A DNA stretch of 64,000 bases from Gemmatimonadota bacterium (GTDB taxonomy: Bacteria > Gemmatimonadota > Gemmatimonadetes > Gemmatimonadales > Gemmatimonadaceae), in assembly GCA_016191225.1 (NCBI GenBank), contig JACPPC010000001.1, positions 360,937 through 424,936 on the forward strand, given 5' to 3'. Under the pieces are notes generated by a model, which was given only the letters and a program-made list of their open reading frames with translations, was not told the origin of the DNA and ran no database searches. The translations under genes were made by a program, and so were the position numbers. Shown one piece after another: positions 25,436 through 33,680 of the stretch. Positions within the stretch are counted from its first letter, which is position 1, and each line of letters begins with the position of its first letter.

Positions 25436-25606
25436 CGTCGGGCGGGCCACCGCCGGAGCGGTTCCGAGGGCACCCCGCGGGCGGCGACTCGCCGTCGACT
25501 CGCCGGCGCCGGGGCCGCGGCGACCGCCGGTGTCGCCCGGGGCACGCATGTTGCAGATTCCCGGGCGGAGACCGGTGCGCGATCACGGACGAGCGGAGTG
25601 GCTGCC

Positions 25607-26227
25607 ATGCGACGTTACCTGCACCTGGGCGCGATCCTCGCGGGGCTGGTGGCCACCCCCGCCACCGCCCAGGTCTATTCCAACCCCACCAACGGGCTCG
25701 ACGGGTGGAGCATCGACGTCGCTCCCGGCGTCTTCGACGACTTCCGGCTCACGGCACCGGTGACCCTCACCAGCGTGCGGTACTTCGCGCTGATGGTCCC
25801 CACGCTCACGCCCACCAGCTTCGTGGCGTGGACGATCTACGCGAACGCCGCCGGGAGCCCGGGAGCGGCCCTCGCCACCGGCACCGCCGCCACGGCCGCC
25901 ACCTACGTGGGGCCGTTCCCGGCCTACGGCGGCTACTTCAAGTCGTGGGCGATGGACTTCTCGCTCAGCGTCCCCCTCGCGCCGGGGATCTACTGGCTCG
26001 GCCTCGCCGCGCCGTCGCCGTCACCGGTGATGTACTGGGAGACCGCCAACGTGTACGCGGGGAGCGCCCCGGCGAGGATTGTCGGCGGCCCGGGCGACAC
26101 CGACCTCGCGTTCGAGCTGCGCGGCGACGTGCGCGCGGTGGTCCCCGAGCCGGCCACGCTGCTGCTGGTGGGGGCGGGACTCGCGCTGGTGGCGGGGCTT
26201 GCCCGCCGCCGGAGCACGCTGCCCTAG
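25607..26227 (+). CDS. Exported PEP-CTERM protein
   Basis: A 206-aa protein with an N-terminal signal peptide (about 1-22, cleavage near ATA-QV), a beta-rich middle domain with YSNPTNGLDGWSID, and a C-terminal PEP-CTERM sorting signal: VPEPATLLLVGAGLALV followed by ARRRS. PEP-CTERM proteins are processed by exosortase and anchored or released with exopolysaccharide. The ATG at 25607 has GGAG about 8 bases upstream; an in-frame GTG at 25598 is less likely. The exosortase is not in the window. Function of the middle domain is unknown. Confidence 0.82.
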   Translation: MRRYLHLGAILAGLVATPATAQVYSNPTNGLDGWSIDVAPGVFDDFRLTAPVTLTSVRYFALMVPTLTPTSFVAWTIYANAAGSPGAALATGTAATAATYVGPFPAYGGYFKSWAMDFSLSVPLAPGIYWLGLAAPSPSPVMYWETANVYAGSAPARIVGGPGDTDLAFELRGDVRAVVPEPATLLLVGAGLALVAGLARRRSTLP

Positions 26228-26260
26228 CCGTCCGACCGTCCCACCAGGCCCCCCCAACCC

Positions 26261-27010
26261 ATGCACTGGCTCGCCGACCCCAACATCTGGATCGGTCTCG
26301 TCACCCTGTCGGCGCTCGAGATCGTCCTCGGCATCGACAACGTCATCTTCATCTCGATCCTCGCCGGGGGGCTCCCCGACGCGGTGCGCGACCGGGCCCG
26401 CAAGGTGGGACTGGCGGCGGCCTTCGTCACGCGGGTGCTGCTCCTGCTGTCGATCGGGTGGCTGGTGGGGCTGACCACCCCGCTGGTGGGCGTGGGGCGG
26501 GTGCACCTGAGCGGGCGCGACCTCGTGCTGCTGGTGGGCGGGCTGTTCCTGATCTTCAAGGCGACGCACGAGATCCACGCCAGGCTCGAGGGCCCCGAGG
26601 GGGAAGCGCCGGGATCGGCGGGTCGCACGGGGGCGACCTTCCGCGCGGTGATCGTGCAGATCATGCTGATCGACATCGTCTTCTCGCTCGACTCGGTGAT
26701 CACCGCGGTCGGCATGGTGAGCCAGGTGTCGATCATGATCGCGGCCAACGTGATCGCGCTGGTGTTCATGCTCGCCTTCAGCGGCGGGATTGCGGGGTTC
26801 GTGGACCGCCACCCGACGATCAAGGTCCTGGCGCTGGCGTTCCTGATCATGATCGGCGCGAACCTGGTGGCCGAGTCGCTCGGCGTTCACATCCCGAAGG
26901 GGTACACGTACTTCGCGATGGCCTTCTCGATCGGCGTCGAGATGATCAACCTCAGGGTCCGGGCGCGGGGGCAGGCGGTGAGGCTGCACTCGCAGGCGCC
27001 GACGGCGTAG
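26261..27010 (+). CDS. TerC-family integral membrane protein
   Basis: A 249-aa protein with about seven membrane helices. The two conserved acidic TerC motifs are visible: LEIVLGIDNVIFISIL (about residues 19-34) and LIDIVFSLDSVITAVG (about 139-154), plus the KATHEI loop. TerC proteins are linked to tellurite resistance and to manganese export or metallation of exported proteins in better-studied members. It is 33 nt after the PEP-CTERM gene but looks functionally unrelated. Start ATG at 26261. Confidence 0.92.
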   Translation: MHWLADPNIWIGLVTLSALEIVLGIDNVIFISILAGGLPDAVRDRARKVGLAAAFVTRVLLLLSIGWLVGLTTPLVGVGRVHLSGRDLVLLVGGLFLIFKATHEIHARLEGPEGEAPGSAGRTGATFRAVIVQIMLIDIVFSLDSVITAVGMVSQVSIMIAANVIALVFMLAFSGGIAGFVDRHPTIKVLALAFLIMIGANLVAESLGVHIPKGYTYFAMAFSIGVEMINLRVRARGQAVRLHSQAPTA

Positions 27011-27186
27011 TCACCTCGGGCGACGCGCCGGGGGCGCGACCCGGCGCTGGTGTCGGCCATGGTTGCCGCCCGCGCCGACGGCACGCCCCGGCCCGTCGCC
27101 GCCGGCGTCAGGCTGCGGCGCCCGGGCCGCCGCACTAGAATCTGCGCGGCACCGTCCGCACCTCGCACCCACCCAGGGAGGAAGGC

Positions 27187-27864
27187 ATGAAGATGTCCCA
27201 GATTTCGGGCCGCCGCCGGCGCATGCTCACGCTCGCGATTGTCGGGATCCCGTGGTTCCTGCGCGACCAGCTCGCCAGCGCCCTCGAGGGACGCTCCGCC
27301 GCGGCGCAACAGGTGCAGGCGGCGCTGGACACCGAGTCGCAGCGGCAGCTGCAGGAGCGCGACCAGCGCGAGGCCAGCGAGCGGCTTGTCAGGATCGAGC
27401 ACCTGCTCGAGAAGGACCCGGGGAGCGTGGAGAAGGACCCGGGGTTCGACAAGGAGATCGACGCCGCCGGGCGGCAGCTGACGGCGAGCGTCGAGCAATT
27501 CGAGGCACGGCTCAAGACCCTCGCCCTCGACGACGACGATGTCGCACCGGTGGTGGCGGCGGCCGACAGCGCGAAGGCGGTGGCGGCCGAGTTGATGAAG
27601 TCGTACGGCGAGGCCTCGACCACGCCCCAGCAGGACGACGCGCTCCTCGCCCGCTTCGACAGCGCCTCGGCGCACTTCGAGGAGCAGTTGCAGGAGCTCT
27701 CGACGAGGTCCGTCGCCGATGCCGCGGCGTATTCCCGCTGGGCCGGCTACTCGCGGTTCGGCGCCTGGCTCATGACGGGGCTCGGGGTGCTGATGATGGG
27801 CGGCGGCTGGAGCAGGCTGCTGGGAGGGCCGGACGACGCGAGCCAGGCGACGGCCGACGAGTGA
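27187..27864 (+). CDS. Unrecognised two-helix membrane protein
   Basis: A 225-aa protein I cannot assign. The N-terminus is basic and then hydrophobic (MLTLAIVGIPWFLR, an anchor or uncleaved signal). The middle (about 30-175) is charged, helical and rich in Gln/Glu/Ala (QQVQAALDTESQRQLQERDQ), likely coiled coil. A Gly/Met-rich hydrophobic segment (about 193-212) lies near the C-terminus. A strong GGAGG sits just before the ATG at 27187, and a TAGAAT hexamer (27136-27141) could be a -10 element, so it is very probably expressed. Confidence 0.7.
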   Translation: MKMSQISGRRRRMLTLAIVGIPWFLRDQLASALEGRSAAAQQVQAALDTESQRQLQERDQREASERLVRIEHLLEKDPGSVEKDPGFDKEIDAAGRQLTASVEQFEARLKTLALDDDDVAPVVAAADSAKAVAAELMKSYGEASTTPQQDDALLARFDSASAHFEEQLQELSTRSVADAAAYSRWAGYSRFGAWLMTGLGVLMMGGGWSRLLGGPDDASQATADE

Positions 27865-28055
27865 GCGCGCGGCGGCGCGAGCGCGGCAAGGGTCGGAATC
27901 GACTTGGCGCCGCAGGTTGGCCAGCGCCTGACGGGAGCGCCGGGCCGCGTCCCGCCGGCGGAGTACGAGGGGAACGCTCGCCGGTCCACGTCCCACACCG
28001 GGGCGGCGGGAGATGACCCACCGGGTGCGCGGAAGGCCCGGGGCGTTTCAGCCCG

Positions 28056-28073
28056 GCCCGGGACGACCCGGGC
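28056..28073 (-). terminator. Weak hairpin downstream of the acidic protein gene
   Basis: GCCCGGG-ACGA-CCCGGGC, a 7-bp perfect stem with a 4-nt loop, 10 nt past the stop of the minus-strand gene. No T run follows, so it is only a candidate terminator. Confidence 0.35.
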
Positions 28074-28082
28074 GCAGTTCCC

Positions 28083-28397
28083 TCAGTCGTCGAACTTCCC
28101 GCTCCCGCCCCCCGGCGCGTGGTCGTCGAAGTCGTCGTACTCGTCGTCGAGGTCCACAAGGTCGTCGTCGAGGTCGTCGAACTCGTCGTCGTCGAGGTCG
28201 TCGTCGTCCAGCTCCCCGTCGAGCGCGTCGTCGTCGAGCAGCCCCTCGTCGTCGTCGAGGTCGCCGTCGAGGTCCTTCTGGTCAACGAGCAGCTCGTCGT
28301 CGAGGTCGTCCTCGTCGCCGCGGGGCGCGAGATGCATGGGCCCGGTCACCCACTCCCGTTCCTCATCGGGATTCGGCGACTCGAACGCGCGTGCCAT
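28083..28397 (-). CDS. Highly acidic low-complexity protein
   Basis: A 104-aa protein. After a normal N-terminal 27 residues (MARAFESPNPDEEREWVTGP), the remainder is mostly Asp with Leu, for example LDDDDLDDDEFDDLDDD. No domain is recognised; the predicted isoelectric point is very low and the chain is probably disordered. The coding DNA is a run of GTC/GTC-GAG codon repeats when read on the plus strand. AGGAG lies nine bases before the ATG, supporting translation. Similar acidic tails bind basic proteins or metal ions, but no role can be assigned here. Confidence 0.65.
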   Translation of the reverse strand: MARAFESPNPDEEREWVTGPMHLAPRGDEDDLDDELLVDQKDLDGDLDDDEGLLDDDALDGELDDDDLDDDEFDDLDDDLVDLDDEYDDFDDHAPGGGSGKFDD

Positions 28398-28925
28398 GGT
28401 GCCAGGCTCCTGTCAGTCGTGGTGTGCGGGGGACTCCCCCGAATGTGCATGGCGCGCGCGCAGCGTCAAGCGGCTGCCCATCGCCTCACCCGTCAGACAC
28501 CGCGAGCCCGCATATCGTTACCGGCCGGAGACGCTCCGGCGTCATTCTCCGTGCGCTCGGCTCCCGAGGTGAACCGGGGGGAGGATGAGGAAGGCGCGAC
28601 CACGGAGCGCGACCACGGAGCGCGACCACGGAGCGCGACCACGGAGCGCGACCACGGAGCGCGACCACGGAGCGCGACCACGGAGGGTCACCGAGGCGAC
28701 AGCGGCCCGGGACTCGGGGCCCGCGGGCAAGTGCTCGCGCCGAGGCGCGACCGCCGGCCGAGGGGCCCGGTTGCCAAGGATCGGTGGCCGTGCCCCCGAT
28801 TCCTGCGTGCGACTCCGCGCGCCGCAATGGCTCGGTGGTTGCGCCTTGCACCCGGCGTCACGGTGCGCGTGCCCGGCCCGGCCCAGGTTTCGCTCGCCGG
28901 CCGAAGGGCGACGCGGAGCTCGTCC
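28398..28925. other. Intergenic region with the 13-bp tandem repeat
   Basis: About 530 bp between the acidic protein gene and the end of typA. Apart from the seven-copy 13-bp repeat (28594-28684) no gene-like ORF with a ribosome binding site or family match is seen. Plus-strand ORFs running through it are low-complexity shadows of typA. Confidence 0.55.
28594..28684. repeat. Seven-copy 13-bp tandem repeat
   Basis: The unit GCGCGACCACGGA is repeated seven times without a mismatch over 91 bp. It contains CCACGGAG, similar to the arms of the long palindromic repeats at 46.6 kb and 60.5 kb. Thirteen bases is not a multiple of three, so it shifts frame in any ORF crossing it, which argues against coding. 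Confidence 0.92.
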
Positions 28926-30767
28926 CTAGCGCCCCGCCGCCTCGCGCTCGCGCTTGGCCTCGCGATTGGTCTTCTTGCGGTCGCTGGCGAGGAGGGTGCG
29001 CTTGCGCAGCCGGATGCCCTGCGGCGTGACCTCGATCAGCTCGTCCTCCTCGATGTACTCGAGGGCGCTCTCGAGGGTCAGGAGCCGCGGCGGCTCGAGC
29101 GTGATGTGCTCGTCGGCCGACTTGCTGCGCATGTTGGTGAGCTTCTTCTCGCGACAGGGATTCACGTCCATGTCCCCCGGGCGCGCGTTCTCGCCGATGA
29201 TCATCCCCTCGTACACCGCGTCGCCGGGGGCGACGAACAGCGTGCTGCGGTCCTGCAGGTTGTTGAGGGCGAAGCCGACGATCGTCCCCCCTTCCATCGA
29301 CACCAGGGTGCCGCGGGTGCGTCCCTCGAGGGGCCCCGCCCACGCCCCGTACTCGAGGAACCGGTGGTGGATGATCCCGGTGCCCCGCGTGTCGGTGAGG
29401 AACTCGGAGCGGTAGCCGAACAGGCCGCGGGCGGGGATCCGGTAGAGGAGCCGCACCAGCCCCTGCCCCGGGTTCTTCATCTCGATCATCTCGGCGCGGC
29501 GCGGGCCGAGCTGCTCGATCACCGTGCCGAGGTACTCCTCGGGGACGTCGATCGCGAGTTCCTCATAGGGCTCGAGGCGCTCCCCGTTCGCCGCGGTGCG
29601 CGTGATCACCCGCGGGCGCGACACCTGGAACTCGAAGCCCTCGCGCCGCATCGTCTCCATGAGGATCGACAGGTGCAGCTCGCCCCGTCCCGACACCGAC
29701 CAGGTGTCGGTGCTGTCGGTGTCCTCGACGCGCAGCGCGACGTTGCGCTCGAGCTCCTTGTACAGCCGTTCGCGCAGCTGCCGCGACGTCACGAACTTCC
29801 CCTCGCGCCCGGCGAACGGGGAGTTGTTCACGAGGAAGTCGACCGAGATCGTCGGCTCCTCGACCGCGATCCCCGGCAGGCGGTCGGGGTGGTCGGGGTC
29901 GGTGAGGGTGGTGCCGATCTCGACGTTCTCGAAGCCGGCCAGCGACACGATCTCCCCGGCGCTCGCCTCGGGGACGTCGATCCGCTCGAGCCCCTCGAAC
30001 GCGTACAGCCTGACGACCTTGCCGCGCACCGGCGCCTGCGCCGCGTCGATGCCGAGGTACGCGACCTGCTCGCCGAGCCTCACCGTGCCGCGCTCCACGC
30101 GTCCCACCGCGAGGCGGCCAAGATAGGGCGAGTAGTCGATCGTCGAGACGAGCATCTGGAACGGGCCCGCGGCGTCGTCGGGGGGCCGCGGCACGTGCTC
30201 GATGATCGCGTCGAACAGCGGCGCGAGGTCCACCGGCTTCACGTCCATGTCCATCGTCGCCACTCCCTCGCGGGCCGAGGCGTAGACGACGGGGCAGTTG
30301 AGCTGCGCCTCGTTGGCCTCGAGCTCGATGAACAGCGACAGCACCTCGTCGTGCACGCGGAGGGGGTCGGCGCCGGGGCGGTCGATCTTGTTGATGACGA
30401 TGATCGGCGCGCGGTTGAGCTCGAGCGCCTTGCGCAGCACGAACCGGGTCTGCGGCATCGGGCCGTCGAAGGCGTCGACGACCAGCAGGACGCCGTCCAC
30501 CATGCGCAGGATCCGCTCGACCTCGCCCCCGAAGTCGGCGTGCCCGGGGGTGTCCACCACGTTGATCTTGGTGCCCTTCCACCGGATCGACGTGTTCTTG
30601 GCGAGGATCGTGATCCCCCGCTCGCGCTCGAGCGGGTTGGAGTCCATCACGCGCTCTTCCACGACCTGGTTCTCGCGGAAAGCCCCCGACTGGCGGAGCA
30701 TCTTGTCCACCAGGGTGGTCTTGCCGTGATCGACGTGCGCGATGATGGCGATGTTGCGAATTGGCAT
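28926..30767 (-). CDS. typA: GTPase TypA/BipA
   Basis: A 613-aa ribosome-associated translational GTPase of the usual length. G1 AHVDHGKTT (10-18), switch RERGITI, G3 [14 protein letters not shown] and G4 [10 protein letters not shown] are all intact. Domain II, the EF-G-like domain III ([19 protein letters not shown]) and the TypA-specific C-terminal domain (GEMARPGD-like region, [16 protein letters not shown]) follow. TypA helps late large-subunit assembly and growth under stress or cold. The C-terminus is longer than usual by a basic tail ([16 protein letters not shown]). ATG start at 30767. Confidence 0.97.
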   Translation of the reverse strand: MPIRNIAIIAHVDHGKTTLVDKMLRQSGAFRENQVVEERVMDSNPLERERGITILAKNTSIRWKGTKINVVDTPGHADFGGEVERILRMVDGVLLVVDAFDGPMPQTRFVLRKALELNRAPIIVINKIDRPGADPLRVHDEVLSLFIELEANEAQLNCPVVYASAREGVATMDMDVKPVDLAPLFDAIIEHVPRPPDDAAGPFQMLVSTIDYSPYLGRLAVGRVERGTVRLGEQVAYLGIDAAQAPVRGKVVRLYAFEGLERIDVPEASAGEIVSLAGFENVEIGTTLTDPDHPDRLPGIAVEEPTISVDFLVNNSPFAGREGKFVTSRQLRERLYKELERNVALRVEDTDSTDTWSVSGRGELHLSILMETMRREGFEFQVSRPRVITRTAANGERLEPYEELAIDVPEEYLGTVIEQLGPRRAEMIEMKNPGQGLVRLLYRIPARGLFGYRSEFLTDTRGTGIIHHRFLEYGAWAGPLEGRTRGTLVSMEGGTIVGFALNNLQDRSTLFVAPGDAVYEGMIIGENARPGDMDVNPCREKKLTNMRSKSADEHITLEPPRLLTLESALEYIEEDELIEVTPQGIRLRKRTLLASDRKKTNREAKREREAAGR

Positions 30768-31377
30768 AGCCTTGCAACGTAGTCGGTCAGGGAGCTGGAT
30801 TCAACGCTTGGCGGCCGACTCTTCGTGGCGGATGGGAGGATTCCGGTTGGCGAGCGGAAAGGACGGGGAGGACGGCGCAGCCACGGCGAGGCGGAGGAGC
30901 ACGGAGGTTCACGGAGGAGGCAAGGAGGTCGGCGAACGGCCACGGGGGGCTGGCGCCCGCCCGTTGTCGTCGCGGGCCCGTTCGGCTCGCTGCACTCGCC
31001 AGGGGCGGGCTCGGCGAAGGGCCTGCGTGCCTCCGTCGTCGCGGGCGGCGCGGTCCGGCGGGCCGCGAAGTCGGGAGACGCACGCTCCTCGACCCCGAAC
31101 CCGCCGGCCCGGCGCCGCCCAACCCCCTGCGCGGGCGCGACTTCACCTGAATCGGTCGCCGCACTTCGCGCGACGGAGGCCTCCGTGCGGCCGCACCGGC
31201 TCCCGCGATCGCGCGCCGGCGCGGGTGCGCCTCGCAGAAGGGCGCCCGGTTCCCCCTCTGTTCAACGCGGGACGAATCCCGTATCGTTTCGCTGTCACCC
31301 TGCCTGCGGCCCCTCGGCCCAACGCGCGCGAGGGGGCACTTGGTGGCGCGCCACTTCTCTCGGTGGAGGTCAGCACG
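30768..31377. other. Long intergenic region with a CACGGAGG-type repeat remnant
   Basis: About 610 bp between typA and the 63-aa gene. At roughly 30885-30930 the motif CACGGAGG recurs (AGCACGGAGG, TTCACGGAGG), like the left arm of the palindromic repeat family, but no matching right arm is seen. The remainder holds no recognisable gene. A small dyad CGGGA-CGAA-TCCCG near 31269-31282 precedes the small gene. Confidence 0.5.
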
Positions 31378-31569
31378 ATGAATGCACAGGACGGCGCGAG
31401 CGCGAAGGGCTACCCGCAAGGACGCGGCTACGGCCACGACTACATGCGCGGCGGCGAAGTGTTCAACGGATACGGCCACAGCGCGCGCGACGAGTTCGAA
31501 CGATCCCGGGGAGAGCTGCGGGACCGTCCTGAGGAGACCGAGGCCGCCAAGGCCAAGCCGGTGAGCTGA
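31378..31569 (+). CDS. Small hydrophilic protein, 63 aa, unrecognised
   Basis: MNAQDGASAKGYPQGRGYG begins a 63-residue Gly/Tyr/Arg/Glu-rich, soluble, probably disordered protein without cysteine. It matches no family I recognise. A consensus GGAGG (31365-31369) eight bases before the ATG and a strong terminator 38 bp after the stop make it a convincing free-standing gene despite its size. The GYG/HDY pattern with a charged C-terminus resembles small stress-induced hydrophilins, but that is only an impression. Confidence 0.7.
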   Translation: MNAQDGASAKGYPQGRGYGHDYMRGGEVFNGYGHSARDEFERSRGELRDRPEETEAAKAKPVS

Positions 31570-31606
31570 GCCCCACGGCTCGGCCACCTCCAGGTGACAC
31601 CAGATG

Positions 31607-31642
31607 CGCGGGGCGAGGGCCGGCAACGGCCCTCGCCCCGCG
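31607..31642 (+). terminator. Very stable hairpin with GCAA tetraloop
   Basis: CGCGGGGCGAGGGCCG (31607-31622) and its exact complement (31627-31642) form a 16-bp perfect stem closed by GCAA. It is followed by CATTT. It lies between the 63-aa gene and the next start and should end the small transcript. Confidence 0.85.
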
Positions 31643-31668
31643 GCGCATTTGGCGTACCTTCCCCGCCC

Positions 31669-33315
31669 ATGACGAGCACAAGCGCGGGCGTCTGGCCGCC
31701 GGCACGTCGTGACGCGCCCCCCACCCGTGCGCCCGCTGGCGGCGCGCGCGCGCCGATCGTTGCCACGATCGCCGCCGTCGTCGCCGCCCTCGCCACGTAT
31801 GCCCTGGCCGTGCGGCTCGGCTTCGCCTACGACGACGAGCCGATGCTGGCCAGCAACCGGCTGATCCACTCGCTGGCCGAGCTCCCCGACGCGCTGGCCC
31901 GCCCCTACTGGCTGCAGTACGGCACGCTTTACCGGCCGCTCACGACCCTCGCCTTCGGGATCGACTGGGCGATCGGCGGGGGCGCGCCGTGGCTCTTTCA
32001 CCTCATGAACGTGCTCTGGCATGCGGGCGTCTCGGCGCTGGTGGTGCGTCTCGCGCTCCGGTGGCTGCCGCCCGTGGCGGCCGGCCTCGCGGGCGTCGCC
32101 TTTGCCGTGCACCCGGTGCACGTCGAGGCGGTGTGCAACGGCGTGGGGCGGAGCGAGCTGATGAGCGCGGCGGCGCTGCTCGGCGTCGCCATGGTGGCCA
32201 CCAACACCACGCTGCGCGATCGCGACCGGCTCCTGCTCGCCGCGCTCCTCTCGTTCGCCGCCCTCGGTGCCAAGGAAGGCGGCGTCGTCGCGCCGGCGAT
32301 CGCCGCCGCGGGGTCGTGGGTCGTGGTGCGCGACCGCGCGCGCGCGGCGCGCCTGGCACTCTGGTGCACCGTCGGCATCGCGCCCCTGCTGGTCGCTCGC
32401 GCGGCGATCCTCGGCACCCTCGGCGGTGACCAGCCGCACATGGCGTTCCAGGCCACCTCGTGGTGGGGGGGGCTGCAACTCGCGCTCGCCATGCTGCCGC
32501 GCTCGGTGGCGCTGATGCTCGTGCCGCAGCGCCCCGTGTACGAGTACTCGCCGACGTCGGCCGCGCTCGCCGATCCCGACCCGTTCATGATGGCGCTGGG
32601 CGTGCTGCTCGTGGTGGCCGGGGCGGTGGTGGTGGTCCGCTGCGTGCGCCGCCCCGGCTGGCCCGCCTTCTGCCTGCTGTTCGCCGCGGTGACGCTGGCG
32701 CCGGTGTCGAACCTGTTCATTCGCGCCGGGATCGTGCTCGCCGAGCGCACGCTCTATGCGCCGAGCATCGGCCTGGTGCTGCTCCTGGCGACCCTCGCCG
32801 CTCCCGCCGTGGCGACGCTGCGGCCGGTGGCCCGGCGCCTGGCGCTGGGAGCCGCGGCGCTCTGGTGCGGGGCGAGCGCGGGGCTGGCGTGGCGCGACGT
32901 GCCCGTGTGGAACTCGACCGCGAGCGTGGTGCAGGCGTTCACCGAGCGCAACCCGAGGAGCTACGCGGGATGGATGTTCCTCGGCAACGTGCACATGCTG
33001 CGCAACGAGCGGCCCCAAGCGCTGGCCGCCTACCAGCGTGCGCTGGCGCTGTTCGACCGGGACCACCGGCTGGTGCACGCGGCCGCGGTGCAGATGCTGT
33101 TCGCGGCCGACACGGCGGAGGCCGAGTACTGGTTCCGCACGGCGCTGCAACGGTGGCCGGCGGCGCGGCGGTCTCGCACCGTGTTTGCGCGGGTGCTGGT
33201 GGCGCGCGGCCGGCGCGACGAGGCGATCGCGGTGCTCGACGCGGGGCTCAAGCTCGAGCCCGACCAGCGCGGGTGGGTCGCGCTGCGGGATTCCCTGCGC
33301 ACGGCCGCGCCGTAG
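31669..33315 (+). CDS. TMTC-like polytopic membrane protein with C-terminal TPRs
   Basis: A 548-aa protein. About ten membrane helices fill residues 28-410, starting with a luminal/periplasmic loop FAYDDEPMLASNRLI, in the position of the acidic catalytic loop of GT-C glycosyltransferases. The motif AVHPVHVEAVCNGVGRSELM closely follows the HPVHVEAV-(x)3-GR signature of TMTC/DUF1736 proteins. The C-terminal part (about 435-548) holds TPR-like repeats (YAGWMFLGNVHMLRNERPQA, AIAVLDAGLKLEPDQ). Eukaryotic TMTCs are O-mannosyltransferases; a bacterial protein-glycosylation role is inferred. A TACCTT just upstream could be its -10; no ribosome binding site is visible, so initiation may be leaderless. 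Confidence 0.75.
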   Translation: MTSTSAGVWPPARRDAPPTRAPAGGARAPIVATIAAVVAALATYALAVRLGFAYDDEPMLASNRLIHSLAELPDALARPYWLQYGTLYRPLTTLAFGIDWAIGGGAPWLFHLMNVLWHAGVSALVVRLALRWLPPVAAGLAGVAFAVHPVHVEAVCNGVGRSELMSAAALLGVAMVATNTTLRDRDRLLLAALLSFAALGAKEGGVVAPAIAAAGSWVVVRDRARAARLALWCTVGIAPLLVARAAILGTLGGDQPHMAFQATSWWGGLQLALAMLPRSVALMLVPQRPVYEYSPTSAALADPDPFMMALGVLLVVAGAVVVVRCVRRPGWPAFCLLFAAVTLAPVSNLFIRAGIVLAERTLYAPSIGLVLLLATLAAPAVATLRPVARRLALGAAALWCGASAGLAWRDVPVWNSTASVVQAFTERNPRSYAGWMFLGNVHMLRNERPQALAAYQRALALFDRDHRLVHAAAVQMLFAADTAEAEYWFRTALQRWPAARRSRTVFARVLVARGRRDEAIAVLDAGLKLEPDQRGWVALRDSLRTAAP

Positions 33316-33680
33316 CGGGGGGGACGGCGACCGTCCTCGACCGCAGGCGCACCATCGCGTCGCCGGGCCTCAGCCGCGGGCGGGCGCCGCCGGCCACGCC
33401 AGCGACCCGCCCCGCCATGGGCCGGCCCGGGCGTTCAGCGTGTTCAACCTGCCGCGGTCGCTCGCGATCGGCGTCACCCTCGGCGTCACCCTCGGCTTTC
33501 CGGCGGCGTCCCGGCGGCGAGTCCCGGGAGTGGCGACGGTCGACTGCGCAGTCGTGACCCGCGCCTCCCCGGGGAACGACGGGCGTCGCGGCGGTCCGGC
33601 GGGGGATCGCCGCGATCGGCTTCATCGCATGCGTGTGGCGGGAGGCCCGGACAATCGGCTCCCTCGCTTCGCCCAGGACG
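33316..33680. other. Intergenic region, no gene recognised
   Basis: About 365 bp between the convergent ends of the TMTC-like gene and pilT. The only structure seen is a 12-bp tandem duplication GGCGTCACCCTC (33470-33493). No ORF with family similarity or ribosome binding site was found on either strand. Confidence 0.5.

Noticed and set aside
28594..28684. Possible CRISPR array
   Set aside because: The 13-bp units are contiguous with no spacers and no cas genes are present.
28561..28930. Small proteins RSATTERDHGARP-type on both strands
   Set aside because: They are translations of the 13-bp repeat in three frames, with no ribosome binding site.
30742..31569. 275-aa plus-strand frame ending in the 63-aa protein
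   Set aside because: The upstream part is antisense to typA and runs through repeat DNA; the consensus ribosome binding site points to the ATG at 31378.
33470..33493. 12-bp direct duplication GGCGTCACCCTC
   Set aside because: Two copies only, in a stretch with no other structure; probably chance slippage.
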